Counted from the first letter of the stretch, positions 51,600 to 61,621 are shown. The stretch: DNA of 64,000 nucleotides from Sinorhizobium meliloti 4H41 (GCF_000375585.1 NZ_AQWP01000001.1:248001-312000), one strand, 5' to 3'. Translations and numbers: made by a program. The notes: a model not told the origin generated them from the sequence alone.

Positions 51600-53018
51600 A
51601 TGACCCAGGAAACCGCTCTTCTGTCGACGTCGCCCGAGGCGGGCGACCTGAACGTTCCGGCGCGCAAGGTCTTCGTCAAGACCTATGGCTGTCAGATGAA
51701 CGTCTATGACTCCGACCGCATGTCGGATGCGCTCTCGCGCGACGGCTATGTTGCGACCGATGTCCTGGAAGACGCCGATTTCGTGCTGCTCAACACCTGT
51801 CATATCCGCGAAAAGGCTGCCGAGAAGGTCTATTCCGAGCTCGGTCGCCTGCGCGAACTGAAGAAGGCCAAGGCGCGCGAGGGCCGCGAGATGCTGATCG
51901 GCGTGGCCGGCTGCGTGGCCCAGGCGGAGGGCGACGAGATTCTCCGTCGCGTCCCGGCGGTCGATCTCGTCATTGGCCCTCAGACCTATCATCGCCTTCC
52001 CGAGGCGCTGAAGCGGGCTCGCGCCGGCCAGCGTATCGTGGAAACGGACTATGCCATCGAGGACAAGTTCGTCCATCTGCCCGCGCCCGATAAGGCCAAG
52101 ACACGTGCGCGGGGCGTCACGGCTTTCCTGACCGTCCAGGAAGGCTGCGACAAGTTCTGCACTTTCTGCGTGGTACCCTACACGCGCGGCTCGGAAGTCT
52201 CGCGCCCGGTGTCACAGATCGTGGCGGAGGCGGAGAAGCTCGTCGAGGGCGGCGTGCGCGAAATCACCCTGCTCGGACAGAATGTCAACGCCTGGCACGG
52301 CGAGGGTCCGCATGGGCGCGAATGGAGCCTTGGCGACCTCTTGCGGCGCCTCGGCGAAATCGATGGCCTTGCACGCCTGCGCTATACCACCAGCCATCCG
52401 CGCGACATGGACGACAGCCTCATAGAGGCGCACCGGTCGATGGCGAAGCTGATGCCCTATCTGCACCTGCCGGTCCAGTCGGGCTCCGACCGTATCCTGA
52501 AGGCGATGAACCGGCGCCACACGGCTGCCGAATACCTGGCGCTCGTCGAGCGCATTCGTGCGGCGCAGCCCGACCTGGCGCTTTCGGGCGATTTCATCGT
52601 CGGCTTTCCCGGCGAGACCGATCAGGACTTCGAGGATACCCTTCGGCTTGTCGAGGAAGTGAACTATGCACAGGCTTTCTCGTTTAAGTATTCGACGCGT
52701 CCCGGAACGCCGGGCGCCGAGCTCAAGGAACAGGTTCCCGAGGACGTGAAGGCCAAGCGTTTGGAAATATTGCAGGCTTTGCTCGTAAAGCAGCAGCGCG
52801 GTTTCGCCGAGGCCTGTGTGGGTCGGGAGATCGACCTGCTCCTGGAGAAGCCGGGCCGCATGCCGGGGCAGCTCGTCGGCCGGTCGCCGTGGCTGCAGCC
52901 CGTGAATGTTGATGCAAAAGCATCGCAAATCGGTGACATTATCAGAGTGCGAATCACCAAGGCCGGGCCGAACAGCCTGTTTGCCGAGATGATCGGGGAA
53001 TCGGACGCGAGGAGCTGA
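51600..53018 (+). CDS. miaB: tRNA-2-methylthio-N6-dimethylallyladenosine synthase MiaB
   Basis: 472 aa. The N-terminal MTTase domain has Cys ligands in [24 protein letters not shown] and VAGCVAQ; the radical SAM motif is CDKFCTFC (about 183-190); the C-terminal TRAM domain covers about 400-465. It inserts a methylthio group at C2 of i6A37 in tRNAs. Two 4Fe-4S clusters are expected, linking it to NfuA. phoH starts 4 bp downstream, beginning an operon miaB-phoH-ybeY-tlyC. Confidence 0.97.
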   Translation: MTQETALLSTSPEAGDLNVPARKVFVKTYGCQMNVYDSDRMSDALSRDGYVATDVLEDADFVLLNTCHIREKAAEKVYSELGRLRELKKAKAREGREMLIGVAGCVAQAEGDEILRRVPAVDLVIGPQTYHRLPEALKRARAGQRIVETDYAIEDKFVHLPAPDKAKTRARGVTAFLTVQEGCDKFCTFCVVPYTRGSEVSRPVSQIVAEAEKLVEGGVREITLLGQNVNAWHGEGPHGREWSLGDLLRRLGEIDGLARLRYTTSHPRDMDDSLIEAHRSMAKLMPYLHLPVQSGSDRILKAMNRRHTAAEYLALVERIRAAQPDLALSGDFIVGFPGETDQDFEDTLRLVEEVNYAQAFSFKYSTRPGTPGAELKEQVPEDVKAKRLEILQALLVKQQRGFAEACVGREIDLLLEKPGRMPGQLVGRSPWLQPVNVDAKASQIGDIIRVRITKAGPNSLFAEMIGESDARS

Positions 53019-53022
53019 CCGC

Positions 53023-54078
53023 TTGAACGGACACGAACTGATTTCTTCCTCATCTCGCCAGTCGAAGACATCCGCGACGGACGCCAATCACTTCGTGCTC
53101 ACCTTCGAGAACAACCGCTTTGCGAGCGAGCTCTTCGGTCAGTTCGACCAGAATCTGAAATTGCTGGAAGAGCGATTGCGCATCGACGCCCGGCCGCGGG
53201 GAAACTCCGTCGCCATCTCCGGTGACGTCGTCGCAACCAATCAGGCGCGCCGTGCCCTCGACTATCTCTACGGAAGGCTGCAGAGTGGCGCTTCGATCGA
53301 TACATCCGATGTCGAAGGTGCGATCCGCATGGCGGTCGCCGCCGACGATCAGCTACAGTTGCCGACGATGGAGCGCAAAGCCAAATTGACAATGGCGCAG
53401 ATTTCGACGCGCAAGAAGACAATCGCTGCGCGCACGCCGATGCAGGATTCCTATATCCGCGCCATGGAGCGGGCCGAGCTCGTCTTCGGCGTCGGTCCTG
53501 CGGGCACGGGCAAGACCTATCTCGCCGTCGCCCATGCCGCCCAGCTCCTGGAGCGTGGCGCGGTCGACCGGATCATCCTCTCGCGTCCGGCTGTAGAGGC
53601 GGGCGAGCGTCTCGGATTCCTGCCCGGCGACATGAAGGAGAAGGTCGATCCCTATTTGCGTCCGCTCTATGACGCGCTGTACGACATGATGCCGGGCGAC
53701 AAGGTCGAGCGGGCAATCACCGCGGGGGTCATCGAGATCGCGCCGCTCGCCTTCATGCGCGGGCGCACGCTTGCCAATGCCGCCGTGATCCTCGACGAGG
53801 CGCAGAACACGACGTCGATGCAGATGAAGATGTTCCTGACCCGTCTCGGCGAGAACGGCCGGATGATCGTCACCGGCGATCCGAGTCAGGTCGACCTGCC
53901 GCGCGGCGTAAAGTCAGGGCTCGTGGAGGCGCTGCATATACTCAAGGGCGTGGAGGGCGTCTCGGTGATCCGCTTCAAGGATGCCGACGTCGTCCGTCAT
54001 CCTCTGGTGGCGCGGATCGTCAGGGCCTATGACAGCCAGACGGCGGTTCACGACGAGAGCGAGCAGAACGATCGCTGA
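53023..54078 (+). CDS. phoH: PhoH-like ATPase
   Basis: 351 aa from a TTG at 53023, preceded by GAGGAGCTGACC. A short KH-like N-terminal region precedes the ATPase with Walker [14 protein letters not shown] (about 156-168), [17 protein letters not shown], Walker [11 protein letters not shown] and [11 protein letters not shown]. PhoH-like (YbeZ) proteins work with YbeY in rRNA or ribosome maintenance. Four base pairs after miaB and 16 bp before ybeY. Confidence 0.94.
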   Translation: MNGHELISSSSRQSKTSATDANHFVLTFENNRFASELFGQFDQNLKLLEERLRIDARPRGNSVAISGDVVATNQARRALDYLYGRLQSGASIDTSDVEGAIRMAVAADDQLQLPTMERKAKLTMAQISTRKKTIAARTPMQDSYIRAMERAELVFGVGPAGTGKTYLAVAHAAQLLERGAVDRIILSRPAVEAGERLGFLPGDMKEKVDPYLRPLYDALYDMMPGDKVERAITAGVIEIAPLAFMRGRTLANAAVILDEAQNTTSMQMKMFLTRLGENGRMIVTGDPSQVDLPRGVKSGLVEALHILKGVEGVSVIRFKDADVVRHPLVARIVRAYDSQTAVHDESEQNDR

Positions 54079-54094
54079 GGCGGCCGCGTTTATC

Positions 54095-54601
54095 ATGACG
54101 GCATTGGACATTCAGATCAGCGTCGAGGCAGGAGACTGGCCGCCCGAAGACGAGCTTCGGTCTTTTTGCGAGCGTGTTCTCGAGGCAGCGGCCGATTTTC
54201 TCGCGCGTGAGGAGAAGCAGCCGCTGCCGGCACAGGCGGCGGAACTGTCGCTGGTCTTCACCGACGATCAGTCGATCAGGACGATCAACGCGGAGTGGCG
54301 AGGTCAGGACAAGGCGACGAATGTTCTGTCCTTTCCCGCTTTTCCGGTGACGCCGGGCAGGATGCCGGGGCCGATGCTCGGCGACATCGTGGTCGCCCAT
54401 GAGACGCTCAGGCGGGAGGCGGTGGAGCTCGAAAAGCCCTTCGACGCCCATTTGACGCATCTTCTCGTTCATGGATTCCTGCATCTTTTCGGGTATGATC
54501 ATATCGAAGACGACGAAGCGGAGAGAATGGAGGGGTTGGAGACTCGCATTTTGGCGCGTCTTGGCCTATCTGATCCCTACGGGGACCAACCCCCGCATTG
54601 A
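54095..54601 (+). CDS. ybeY: Endoribonuclease YbeY
   Basis: 168 aa from the ATG at 54095. The zinc-binding [11 protein letters not shown] motif (about 128-138) is complete, and [18 protein letters not shown] with [12 protein letters not shown] are conserved. YbeY processes the 16S rRNA 3' end and guards ribosome quality; in S. meliloti it also affects sRNA regulation and symbiosis. Read with phoH and tlyC. Confidence 0.96.
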   Translation: MTALDIQISVEAGDWPPEDELRSFCERVLEAAADFLAREEKQPLPAQAAELSLVFTDDQSIRTINAEWRGQDKATNVLSFPAFPVTPGRMPGPMLGDIVVAHETLRREAVELEKPFDAHLTHLLVHGFLHLFGYDHIEDDEAERMEGLETRILARLGLSDPYGDQPPH

Positions 54602-54613
54602 CAGTTTGGAACG

Positions 54614-55777
54614 ATGAGCGACTTCAAGACACAGCCGGCCGCTGTCGCGACCGAGGAGGCGGAAGCCTCCGGCGACACCGAGGCCGGTAGTAGTACCGCC
54701 GCCCGATTCGAGGGCAGCAAATCCACATCATCATTTTGGAGCCGTGCCGCGCGTCTGTTGCGCGGTGTGAGCCCGTCGAGCCTGCGCGAGGATCTCGCCG
54801 ATGCGCTCATGACGGACGCCGAAGGCAATGCGGCTTTCTCGCCCGAAGAGCGGGCGATGCTCAACAACATCCTCCGCTTCCGCGAGGTTCGGGTCGAGGA
54901 CGTGATGGTTCCGCGAGCCGACATCGAAGCGGTGGACCAGAATATCACCATAGGCGAGCTCATGGTGCTCTTCGAGGAGTCGGGACGCTCGCGCATGCCG
55001 GTTTACAGCGAGGGGCTCGACGACCCTCGCGGCATGGTGCACATCCGTGACCTTCTTGCCTATGTGACCAAGCAGGCGCGCAACCGCCGCCGCAACGGCA
55101 AAGCCCATGCGGCGACGACGGCGAACGGCGACAAGCCCGAAAGGGCGCCCCGGCAGCTGAAGGCAGGCTTCGATCTTTCTCGCGTCGATCTCGACAAGAC
55201 GGTGGAGGAGGCGGGGATCGTCCGGCAGCTCCTGTTCGTGCCGCCGTCGATGCTCGCCTCGGATCTCATGCAGCGCATGCAGGCCGCGCGCATCCAGATG
55301 GCACTCGTCATCGATGAATACGGCGGAACGGACGGTCTCGTATCACTCGAGGACATCGTCGAAATGGTGGTCGGCGACATCGAGGACGAGCATGACGACG
55401 AGGAAGTGATGTTCGCGCGCAGCTCGGACGACGTCTTCGTCGCCGACGCCCGGGTGGAGCTCGAGGAGATCGCCGAGGCGGTCGGACCGGACTTCGACGT
55501 ACGCGAGCAACTCGAGGATGTCGATACGCTGGGCGGACTCGTCTTCGCATCGCTCGGCCGGATTCCTGTCCGCGGCGAGGTGGTGCAGGCGATTCCCGGC
55601 TTCGAATTCCAGATTCTCGATGCCGATCCGCGTCGCGTCAAACGCGTCAGGATCATGCGCAAGCGTCCGCCGTCACGCCGCCGCCTGCCGAAGGTCGAGA
55701 AGGAGCCGTTGCCCGATGCGTTCACCACGGCCGGCCCCACTGGGGCGGGTGTCCAGCCCCCGTCCTCGTTCGAATAG
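54614..55777 (+). CDS. tlyC: CBS-domain protein of the CorC/TlyC family
   Basis: 387 aa without membrane helices. Order: acidic/Ser-rich N-terminus (1-40), two CBS motifs (about 95-150, VRVEDVMVPRADIEAVDQNITIGEL; about 205-265, ALVIDEYGGTDGLVSLEDIVEMVVGDI) with a basic linker, then a CorC_HlyC domain (about 290-365) and a Pro-rich tail. CorC-type proteins bind adenine nucleotides and modulate Mg/Co efflux; no CorA is nearby. ATG 12 bp after ybeY. Confidence 0.9.
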   Translation: MSDFKTQPAAVATEEAEASGDTEAGSSTAARFEGSKSTSSFWSRAARLLRGVSPSSLREDLADALMTDAEGNAAFSPEERAMLNNILRFREVRVEDVMVPRADIEAVDQNITIGELMVLFEESGRSRMPVYSEGLDDPRGMVHIRDLLAYVTKQARNRRRNGKAHAATTANGDKPERAPRQLKAGFDLSRVDLDKTVEEAGIVRQLLFVPPSMLASDLMQRMQAARIQMALVIDEYGGTDGLVSLEDIVEMVVGDIEDEHDDEEVMFARSSDDVFVADARVELEEIAEAVGPDFDVREQLEDVDTLGGLVFASLGRIPVRGEVVQAIPGFEFQILDADPRRVKRVRIMRKRPPSRRRLPKVEKEPLPDAFTTAGPTGAGVQPPSSFE

Positions 55778-55930
55778 GGCCGGCTCGCCGTCGCCTTGAG
55801 AGGGGACAAGCAGCCACTTTTTTGGAAGACTGCCGCCGATTGATTCGGTCGTGCTGCGTGTGTCCTTGAATCCTCGAGGACAGGGTCCCGCGCAAGGTCT
55901 CCCCCACGTCCGGCGCCGACGGGAGGTTCA

Positions 55931-57526
55931 ATGGAAAGACTGGCAGGCAGAATCATACTTCTCTCGGGCGTGTCCCGAACATTCGTCGGCTTTCTCGCCG
56001 GCCTTCTGGCGGTGCTTGCCCAGCCGCCTTTCGGCATTTTCGCGGCGGCTTTCGTCTCCTTTCCCGTCCTTGTCTGGCTGATCGACGGGGTGGCGCCCGA
56101 CCCCGGCGACGGCGTGCTGCGGCGGCTGATGCCGCCCGCGGCGATCGGCTGGTCCTTCGGTTTCGGTTATTTCCTGGGTGGTCTCTGGTGGCTGGGCAAT
56201 GCGCTTCTGGTCGAGGCGGACGCGTTCGCCTGGGCGCTGCCGCTCACCGTCGTCGGCCTCCCGGCCGTTCTGGGGCTCTTTTACGCGCTGGCGGTCGTCA
56301 TTGCCCGCAGCCTCTGGTCGGACGGCTGGGGCCGGATCGCCGCCCTCGCGCTCGGCTTCGGCATCGCCGAATGGCTGCGCGGCTTTCTCTTTACCGGCTT
56401 CCCTTGGAATGCCATCGGCTATGCGGCCATGCCGATGCCCTTGATGATGCAGTCCGCCAGCGTCGTCAATCTTTCGACGATCAACATGCTGGCCGTTTTC
56501 GTCTTCGCCGCGCCGGCTCTGATCTGGACGGGCAAGGGCGCGCGCGCCGGTCTCGCCATCGCCGCAGCGCTCTTTGTGGCGCATGTCGCTTTCGGCTTTT
56601 ACCGGCTCGCCCAGCCGGCACCGGTGCCGCTCCAGCCGGAGATGACCGTCCGCGTCGTCCAGCCGGTGATCGACCAGGCCAAGAAGCTCGACGACCGGGA
56701 GCGTGCGTCGATTTTCGAGGACCATCTCTCGCTGACGGCCGCCCCGGTCCAGGATGGCGCCAAACGGCCGGACATCGTCGTCTGGCCGGAAACGTCGATC
56801 CCTTTCATCCTCACCGACAATCCCGACGCCCTGGCGCGGATCGCCGACGTTCTCCAGGACGGGCAAGTTCTCGTCGCCGGCGCCGTCAGGGTCGAGGATG
56901 CCGGTGCCGGACTGCCGCCGCGCTATTACAATTCGGTCTATGTCATCGACGATCGAGGGCAGATCGTCGGTGCGGCGGACAAGGTGCATCTGGTGCCTTT
57001 CGGTGAATACCTCCCGTTCGAGGATCTGCTGACCTCCTGGGGCCTGAGCTCCGTCGCGGCCTCGATGCCGGGCGGTTTCTCGGCGGCCAGCACCCGCCCA
57101 ATGCTGACCTTGCCGGGCGGCCGGCGGATCTATCCGATGATCTGTTACGAGGCGATCTTCGCCGACGAGGTGGACGGCAATGCCCGGCTCGCAGACGCGC
57201 TCCTCAACATCACCAACGACGCCTGGTTCGGCGATACCCCCGGCCCGCGCCAGCATTTCCATCAGGCGCAGCTCCGCGCGGTCGAAACCGGAACTCCGAT
57301 GATTCGTGCCGCGAATACTGGTATTTCAGCAGTTGTTGATGCACGTGGTGTTTTAGTGCTAGTATTGGGCTACAATTACAGGGGGGTTCTAGACACAATT
57401 CTGCCGGGAAAACTGCCTACGCTCACAAATGTCGCAACGCGCAGCCAAATTTTCTGGCTGACGATGGGAATTCTATTTCTGGTTGCAGTAATATCGCGCT
57501 TAGGTTTTAATATTGGGAAGAATTGA
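55931..57526 (+). CDS. lnt: Apolipoprotein N-acyltransferase Lnt (ActA of acid-tolerance work)
   Basis: 531 aa. About eight membrane helices plus a periplasmic nitrilase domain with the Glu-Lys-Cys triad: E287 (VVWPETSIPF), K351 (ADKVHLVPFGEYLP) and C405 (MICYEAIF). It N-acylates the terminal Cys of lipoproteins, the last step after Lgt and LspA. The S. medicae/S. meliloti homologue was first described as actA, required for growth at low pH. The last about 70 codons, from about 57300, use AT-rich synonymous codons unlike the rest of the gene and overlap the phrR promoter. GGGAGGTTCA precedes the ATG. Confidence 0.94.
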   Translation: MERLAGRIILLSGVSRTFVGFLAGLLAVLAQPPFGIFAAAFVSFPVLVWLIDGVAPDPGDGVLRRLMPPAAIGWSFGFGYFLGGLWWLGNALLVEADAFAWALPLTVVGLPAVLGLFYALAVVIARSLWSDGWGRIAALALGFGIAEWLRGFLFTGFPWNAIGYAAMPMPLMMQSASVVNLSTINMLAVFVFAAPALIWTGKGARAGLAIAAALFVAHVAFGFYRLAQPAPVPLQPEMTVRVVQPVIDQAKKLDDRERASIFEDHLSLTAAPVQDGAKRPDIVVWPETSIPFILTDNPDALARIADVLQDGQVLVAGAVRVEDAGAGLPPRYYNSVYVIDDRGQIVGAADKVHLVPFGEYLPFEDLLTSWGLSSVAASMPGGFSAASTRPMLTLPGGRRIYPMICYEAIFADEVDGNARLADALLNITNDAWFGDTPGPRQHFHQAQLRAVETGTPMIRAANTGISAVVDARGVLVLVLGYNYRGVLDTILPGKLPTLTNVATRSQIFWLTMGILFLVAVISRLGFNIGKN

Positions 57527-57551
57527 CGTAAAACCCCTAAAATTGCATAGT
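57523..57551 (+). promoter_or_regulatory. Promoter for phrR overlapping the lnt stop codon
   Basis: TTGACG (57523-57528) contains the lnt TGA stop, and CATAGT (57546-57551) lies 17 bp downstream. It gives phrR an independent transcript, in line with its reported induction by low pH and other stresses. Confidence 0.6.
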
Positions 57552-57662
57552 GTATTTCGCCATCAACCTTTGCCTGCCGCCGAGCGTGACAGGGTTGCCG
57601 CGGCGCATATTTTGCAACGCGGGGTTGCTGGTAACGTAAACAGCGTGTTTAGGAAGGCGAAT

Positions 57663-58082
57663 ATGATCGAGAATAAGAAGAAACCGAACCCGATCGACAT
57701 TCATGTCGGTAGCAGGATTCGCCTTCGTCGGACGATGCTTGGCATGAGCCAGGAGAAGCTCGGCGAGAGTCTGGGGATTACCTTCCAGCAGATTCAGAAG
57801 TACGAAAAAGGCACGAACCGCGTCGGCGCGAGCCGGCTGCAGAACATTTCGCAGATACTCAACGTGCCGGTGTCGTTCTTCTTCGAGGATGCTCCGGGCG
57901 ATGGCGGCGGCACCGGGCCGGGGATGGCCGAGGCGTCGAGCTCCAACTACGTCGTCGATTTCCTGTCCTCCTCGGAAGGGCTGCAGCTCAACCGCGCCTT
58001 CGTGAAAATTTCCGACCCGAAGGTCCGGCGCAAGCTGGTAGACCTCGTTAAAGCACTGGCCGCCGAGGCGGAGAGCGAATAG
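57663..58082 (+). CDS. phrR: XRE-family transcriptional regulator PhrR
   Basis: 139 aa from the ATG at 57663 (AGGAAGGCGAAT upstream). Helix-turn-helix of the Cro/CI type about residues 12-70: HVGSRIRLRRTMLGMSQEKLGESLGITFQQIQKYEKGTNRV. The C-terminal part (about 80-139) has VDFLSSSEGLQLNRAFVKISDPKVRRKLVDLVKALA, shared with rhizobial PhrR/PraR regulators. phrR of S. medicae WSM419 was described as induced by low pH, copper, zinc and ethanol, downstream of actA, which is the arrangement seen here. Confidence 0.85.
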   Translation: MIENKKKPNPIDIHVGSRIRLRRTMLGMSQEKLGESLGITFQQIQKYEKGTNRVGASRLQNISQILNVPVSFFFEDAPGDGGGTGPGMAEASSSNYVVDFLSSSEGLQLNRAFVKISDPKVRRKLVDLVKALAAEAESE

Positions 58083-58384
58083 GCGGCAAGTCGCCCGGCA
58101 CGAAAGAAGCGGCATCAAGCCGCTTTTTTCGTATGGAGACTGCTGTCCGAGCTCCAACCCTGCCGATAAGGACGGCGGCGCTTCGAGGCTGCGCATCCGA
58201 CATGGCGCGCTGGCCGGCGGCTCACTCCCGAGAGCGAAAATTTTCCCTCAATTCTGCATTTTCGTGAAAGCGGAACGTCGTGGCGATGCCGATATAAAGA
58301 TATATTTATGTCGTTGTGTGCTTGTTTTTCACCGGCAAAACCACTAAACGTTTGACCGCTTCTTTCATTGAGGGGACTTCCCGC
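58083..58384. other. phrR-metK intergenic region
   Basis: 302 bp. It contains the phrR terminator (58107-58129) and an AT-rich block TATAAAGATATATTTAT (about 58293-58309) that probably holds the metK promoter, then a leader of about 70 nt. I looked for a SAM-II type riboswitch and did not recognise one. Confidence 0.5.
58107..58129 (+). terminator. Rho-independent terminator of phrR
   Basis: Stem AAGCGGC/GCCGCTT with a five-base loop (ATCAA), followed by TTTTC, 25 bp after the phrR stop. Confidence 0.88.
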
Positions 58385-59665
58385 ATGCGCGCAAACTACC
58401 TGTTCACAAGTGAATCCGTAGCCGAAGGTCATCCGGACAAAGTGTGTGACCGTATCTCCGACGAAATCGTGGATCTGGTCTACCGCGAAGCCGCAAAGAC
58501 CGGCGTCGATCCGTGGACTGTGCGCATCGCCTGTGAGACGCTGGCGACGACCAATCGTGTGGTCATCGCCGGAGAGGTCAGGCTGCCGCCGAGCCTTCTC
58601 AAGAAAGACAAGAACGGCGTCGACGTCATCAATCCCTCGAAGTTCAAGTCGGCGGCCCGCAAGGCGATCCGCGACATCGGCTATGAGCAGGACGGCTTCC
58701 ATTGGAAGACCGCGAAAATCGACGTTCTTCTGCACTTCCAGTCCGCACACATCGCGCAGGGCGTGGACAATGCCGCCGACAAGCAGGGCGAAGAAGGCGC
58801 GGGCGACCAGGGAATCATGTTCGGCTATGCCTGCCGCGAGACCGCCGAGCTCATGCCGGCGCCGATCTACTATTCGCACCGCATCCTCAATCTGCTCGCC
58901 GCGGCCCGCAAGAAGGGCGAAGGCGAAGTCGCCAAGCTTGGTCCGGACGCCAAGAGCCAGGTGACCGTGCGGTACGTCGACGGCAAGCCGGCCGAGGCCA
59001 CCTCGATCGTTCTTTCCACCCAGCATCTCGACGAGAGCTGGGATTCGACCAAGGTCCGCTCCGTGGTCGAACCCTATATCCGTGAGGCGCTCGGGGACCT
59101 GAAGATCGCCGACGACTGCACCTGGTACATCAATCCTACCGGCAAGTTCGTCATCGGCGGACCGGACGGCGACGCGGGCCTTACCGGCCGCAAGATCATC
59201 GTCGACACCTATGGCGGCGCAGCTCCGCATGGCGGCGGTGCCTTCTCCGGCAAGGACACGACGAAGGTCGACCGCTCGGCCGCCTATGCGGCCCGCTACC
59301 TTGCCAAGAACGTCGTAGCGGCGGGCCTTGCCGAGCGCTGCACCATCCAGCTTTCCTACGCGATCGGCGTAGCCCAGCCGCTGTCGATCTATGTCGATCT
59401 GCACGGCACCGGAAAGGTCTCGGAAGATCAGGTGGAGAGCGCCATCCGCAAGACGATGGACCTGTCGCCGACGGGCATCCGCCGCCATCTCGACCTCAAC
59501 CGGCCGATCTATGCCAAGACCTCCGCCTACGGCCATTTCGGCCGCAAGGCCGGCCGCGACGGTTCCTTCTCCTGGGAGAAGCTCGACCTGGTCAAGCCGC
59601 TGAAAGAGGCGATCGAGAGCGACTCGCCGTCCGTCAACGGAAGAGCGGCGAGCCGCGCGGCGTAA
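58385..59665 (+). CDS. metK: S-adenosylmethionine synthetase
   Basis: 426 aa from the ATG at 58385 (GAGGGGACTTCCCGC upstream); an in-frame extension is not homologous. MetK motifs: [62 protein letters not shown] and [23 protein letters not shown]. It makes S-adenosylmethionine from methionine and ATP, the donor for many methyltransferases in this window (UbiE, TrmB, TrmH-like). About 25-30 residues longer than E. coli MetK, as is common in alphaproteobacteria. Confidence 0.98.
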   Translation: MRANYLFTSESVAEGHPDKVCDRISDEIVDLVYREAAKTGVDPWTVRIACETLATTNRVVIAGEVRLPPSLLKKDKNGVDVINPSKFKSAARKAIRDIGYEQDGFHWKTAKIDVLLHFQSAHIAQGVDNAADKQGEEGAGDQGIMFGYACRETAELMPAPIYYSHRILNLLAAARKKGEGEVAKLGPDAKSQVTVRYVDGKPAEATSIVLSTQHLDESWDSTKVRSVVEPYIREALGDLKIADDCTWYINPTGKFVIGGPDGDAGLTGRKIIVDTYGGAAPHGGGAFSGKDTTKVDRSAAYAARYLAKNVVAAGLAERCTIQLSYAIGVAQPLSIYVDLHGTGKVSEDQVESAIRKTMDLSPTGIRRHLDLNRPIYAKTSAYGHFGRKAGRDGSFSWEKLDLVKPLKEAIESDSPSVNGRAASRAA

Positions 59666-59889
59666 GCCCTGCCCGCGAGGCAGCTTCGGAAGAAGCCGCG
59701 TATTGAAGATATCGCAGCCGCCTGTTATCAGCCGTGGCAACAGTCAGGCGGGCGCTCCGGAGAGGAGCGTCCGCCTCCTTCATTGTGATTTCGGGCTTGG
59801 CTCGATCGGAAATCATGGATGCGGAGCTGGATGAGGAAAACGATGTGCGTCCTCTACCCGCAGCCTGCTTCATCTATGGGAAGAACGAC

Positions 59890-60588
59890 ATGACCGAAAC
59901 GCGCGGTGCCAGAGCAACGGAGGCTTTCTTCGGCCGCCGCAAGGGCAAGCCCTTGCGGGAGCGGCAGGCGGCCCATCTCGAACACCTGCTGCCCCTTTTG
60001 AAGCTCGACCTCGGGAAGCCGGCACCGGCCGATCTGACGGCGCTTTTTCCCGAGCCCGTCGAAAGAATCCGCCTGGAGATAGGCTTCGGCGGCGGAGAGC
60101 ACCTGATCCACCGTGCTGCGGAAGACCCGGCGACCGGCTTTATCGGGGTGGAGCCCTTCGTCAATTCGATGGCGAAGCTGCTCGGGCAGATCGAGGCGAA
60201 GGCGATCAGGAACGTCCGCCTCTACGACGACGACGCGACGCAGGTGCTGGATTGGCTGCCGGCGGCATCCGTCGACCAGATCGACCTGCTTTATCCCGAT
60301 CCATGGCCGAAGCGAAAGCATTGGAAGCGGCGTTTCGTCTCCGCGGTCAATCTCGACCGCTTCGCACGCATCCTGAAGCCGGGCGGCGTCTTCTGCTTTG
60401 CCTCGGACATCGACAGCTATATCAACTGGACGCTCATCCATTGCCGCGACCACGCGGCTTTCGAATGGACGGCGGAGACAGCGGCCGACTGGCTGACGCC
60501 TTTCGCCGGATGGCCGAGCACGCGCTACGAAGCCAAGGCCCGCCGGGAAGGGCGCAGTTCGGCCTATCTGACCTTTCGGCGTAGGTGA
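59890..60588 (+). CDS. trmB: tRNA (guanine-N7-)-methyltransferase
   Basis: 232 aa from the ATG at 59890 with GGGAAGAACGAC upstream; a start at 59815 is possible. TrmB motifs: [11 protein letters not shown] (SAM motif I), [31 protein letters not shown] with catalytic Asp, and [17 protein letters not shown] at the C-terminus. It makes m7G46 in tRNAs. Follows metK after 224 bp, the usual rhizobial order. A palindromic repeat follows the stop codon. Confidence 0.95.
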   Translation: MTETRGARATEAFFGRRKGKPLRERQAAHLEHLLPLLKLDLGKPAPADLTALFPEPVERIRLEIGFGGGEHLIHRAAEDPATGFIGVEPFVNSMAKLLGQIEAKAIRNVRLYDDDATQVLDWLPAASVDQIDLLYPDPWPKRKHWKRRFVSAVNLDRFARILKPGGVFCFASDIDSYINWTLIHCRDHAAFEWTAETAADWLTPFAGWPSTRYEAKARREGRSSAYLTFRRR

Positions 60589-60608
60589 ACCGGGCGTCTG
60601 GAGTTTGG

Positions 60609-60705
60609 CCCCTCAGCCGGCCTGCCGGCCACCTTCTCCCGCGCGCGGGGCGAAGGGGGTTCGCGGCCGCTGCTTAAGTCCCCTCTCCGTCTGCGAGGAG
60701 AGGGG
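60609..60705. repeat. RIME-like palindromic repeat between convergent genes
   Basis: Three nested dyads: GCCGGC/GCCGGC near 60617, CTTCTCCCGC/GCGGGGCGAAG, and CCCCTCTCC (60680-60688)/GGAGAGGGG (60697-60705). The wording (CCGGCCACCTTCTCCC...) is typical of the abundant rhizobial intergenic mosaic element. It lies between trmB and the DUF1150 gene and may terminate both. Confidence 0.75.
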
Positions 60706-60719
60706 CAATTCTTACCCGC

Positions 60720-60977
60720 TCAATGCAAAGTGACGGTGCGAAGGTCGTCTTCCGCCGCCTTGAAGAAGGTGCTGGAGCGGTTGTCCGTCAGCAGGATAGG
60801 CGTTCCATCGGCGCCGAACAGGGCCCACAGATCGATTCCAGGCCCCATCTCGGGCGCTTCCGGAAAGCAACGGGAGACCTCCTCAGAACGCATCTTGCGG
60901 ATATAGCCGACCTCGCCTGCGCCAAGATGCGCAAGGTCGTTCTTCGACAGCGATGTGTTGATGGCTTTCAGTCCCAT
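60720..60977 (-). CDS. DUF1150-family protein
   Basis: 85 aa from the ATG at 60977, with GGAG seven bases upstream; an ATG two codons earlier is too close to that site. The sequence SLSKNDLAHLGAGEVGYIRKM, then IDLWALFGADGTPILLTDN, is the DUF1150 pattern found only in alphaproteobacteria, regularly beside small heat-shock genes. Function unknown. Forty-eight base pairs after the hsp20 gene, so the two are probably co-transcribed and heat-induced. Confidence 0.85.
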   Translation of the reverse strand: MGLKAINTSLSKNDLAHLGAGEVGYIRKMRSEEVSRCFPEAPEMGPGIDLWALFGADGTPILLTDNRSSTFFKAAEDDLRTVTLH

Positions 60978-61025
60978 GGTCATGCTCCGTGGTCGCCGGC
61001 GCAGGAAAAAATCTCGCCGGTTATC

Positions 61026-61457
61026 CTATTCTGGGACCGAAATATTAATTTTCTTTACCATACGGGCGGGCTCGGGGCGCACCAGGTCCACCGCAAGGAG
61101 GCCGTTGCGCAATTCCGCGCCGAGAACCTGCATTCCATCGGCCAGCACGAAGGTCCGCTGGAACTGCCGGGCGGCGATGCCCCGATGCAGATATTCCCTT
61201 TCGCCGGTCTCGATTTGACGGCCGCGGATCACGAGCTGGTTTTCCTCGGTCGTCACGTCGAGGTCTTCCTCCGAGAAGCCCGCCACCGCGAGCGTTATGC
61301 GCAGGCGTTCCGGCGCGTCGGCGGCAGAATCGCCGCGAATTCGCTCTATATTGTAGGGAGGATAGCCGTCATTGCCCTTCGCGATGCGCTCAAGGGTCTT
61401 TTCCATGCTGTCGAAACCCACCAGAAGCGGGCTCGTAAAAGGCGTTATTCTGCTCAT
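61026..61457 (-). CDS. Small heat-shock protein (Hsp20/IbpA type)
   Basis: 143 aa, the size of rhizobial class A small Hsps. Alpha-crystallin domain about 35-130: YPPYNIERIRG, LRITLAVAGFSEEDLDVTTEENQLVIRG, EYLHRGIAARQFQRTFVLADGM and the C-terminal GLLAVDLVRPEPA. The terminal IxI motif appears as INISVPE. It holds unfolding proteins for DnaK-ClpB, working with GrpE encoded at 21360. Start ATG at 61457. I could not confirm a ROSE thermometer in the leader. Confidence 0.93.
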   Translation of the reverse strand: MSRITPFTSPLLVGFDSMEKTLERIAKGNDGYPPYNIERIRGDSAADAPERLRITLAVAGFSEEDLDVTTEENQLVIRGRQIETGEREYLHRGIAARQFQRTFVLADGMQVLGAELRNGLLAVDLVRPEPARMVKKINISVPE

Positions 61458-61621
61458 TCTCCAAGCCCTTGCAGCTCAAGCGACCATGTGTCGGACCTGC
61501 CAAGCAGCATCCTGCCTGCAATATGGTGGCTGTGTGCAGTGAGTGCAAGCGGCTTGCCTCCGCAGGCCACGCAAATCATAGTCTCTGACTTGAGAGCGAC
61601 GGTCCTGCAGGGAGATGAGAA

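Noticed and set aside
58130-58384. SAM riboswitch in the metK leader
   Set aside because: I could not recognise a SAM-II or other known SAM aptamer core. A covariance-model search (Rfam) would settle it.
61458-61621. ROSE RNA thermometer before the small heat-shock gene
   Set aside because: Expected from rhizobial relatives, but I could not find a convincing hairpin pairing the ribosome binding site with a UUGCU-type strand. RNA folding of this leader would decide.
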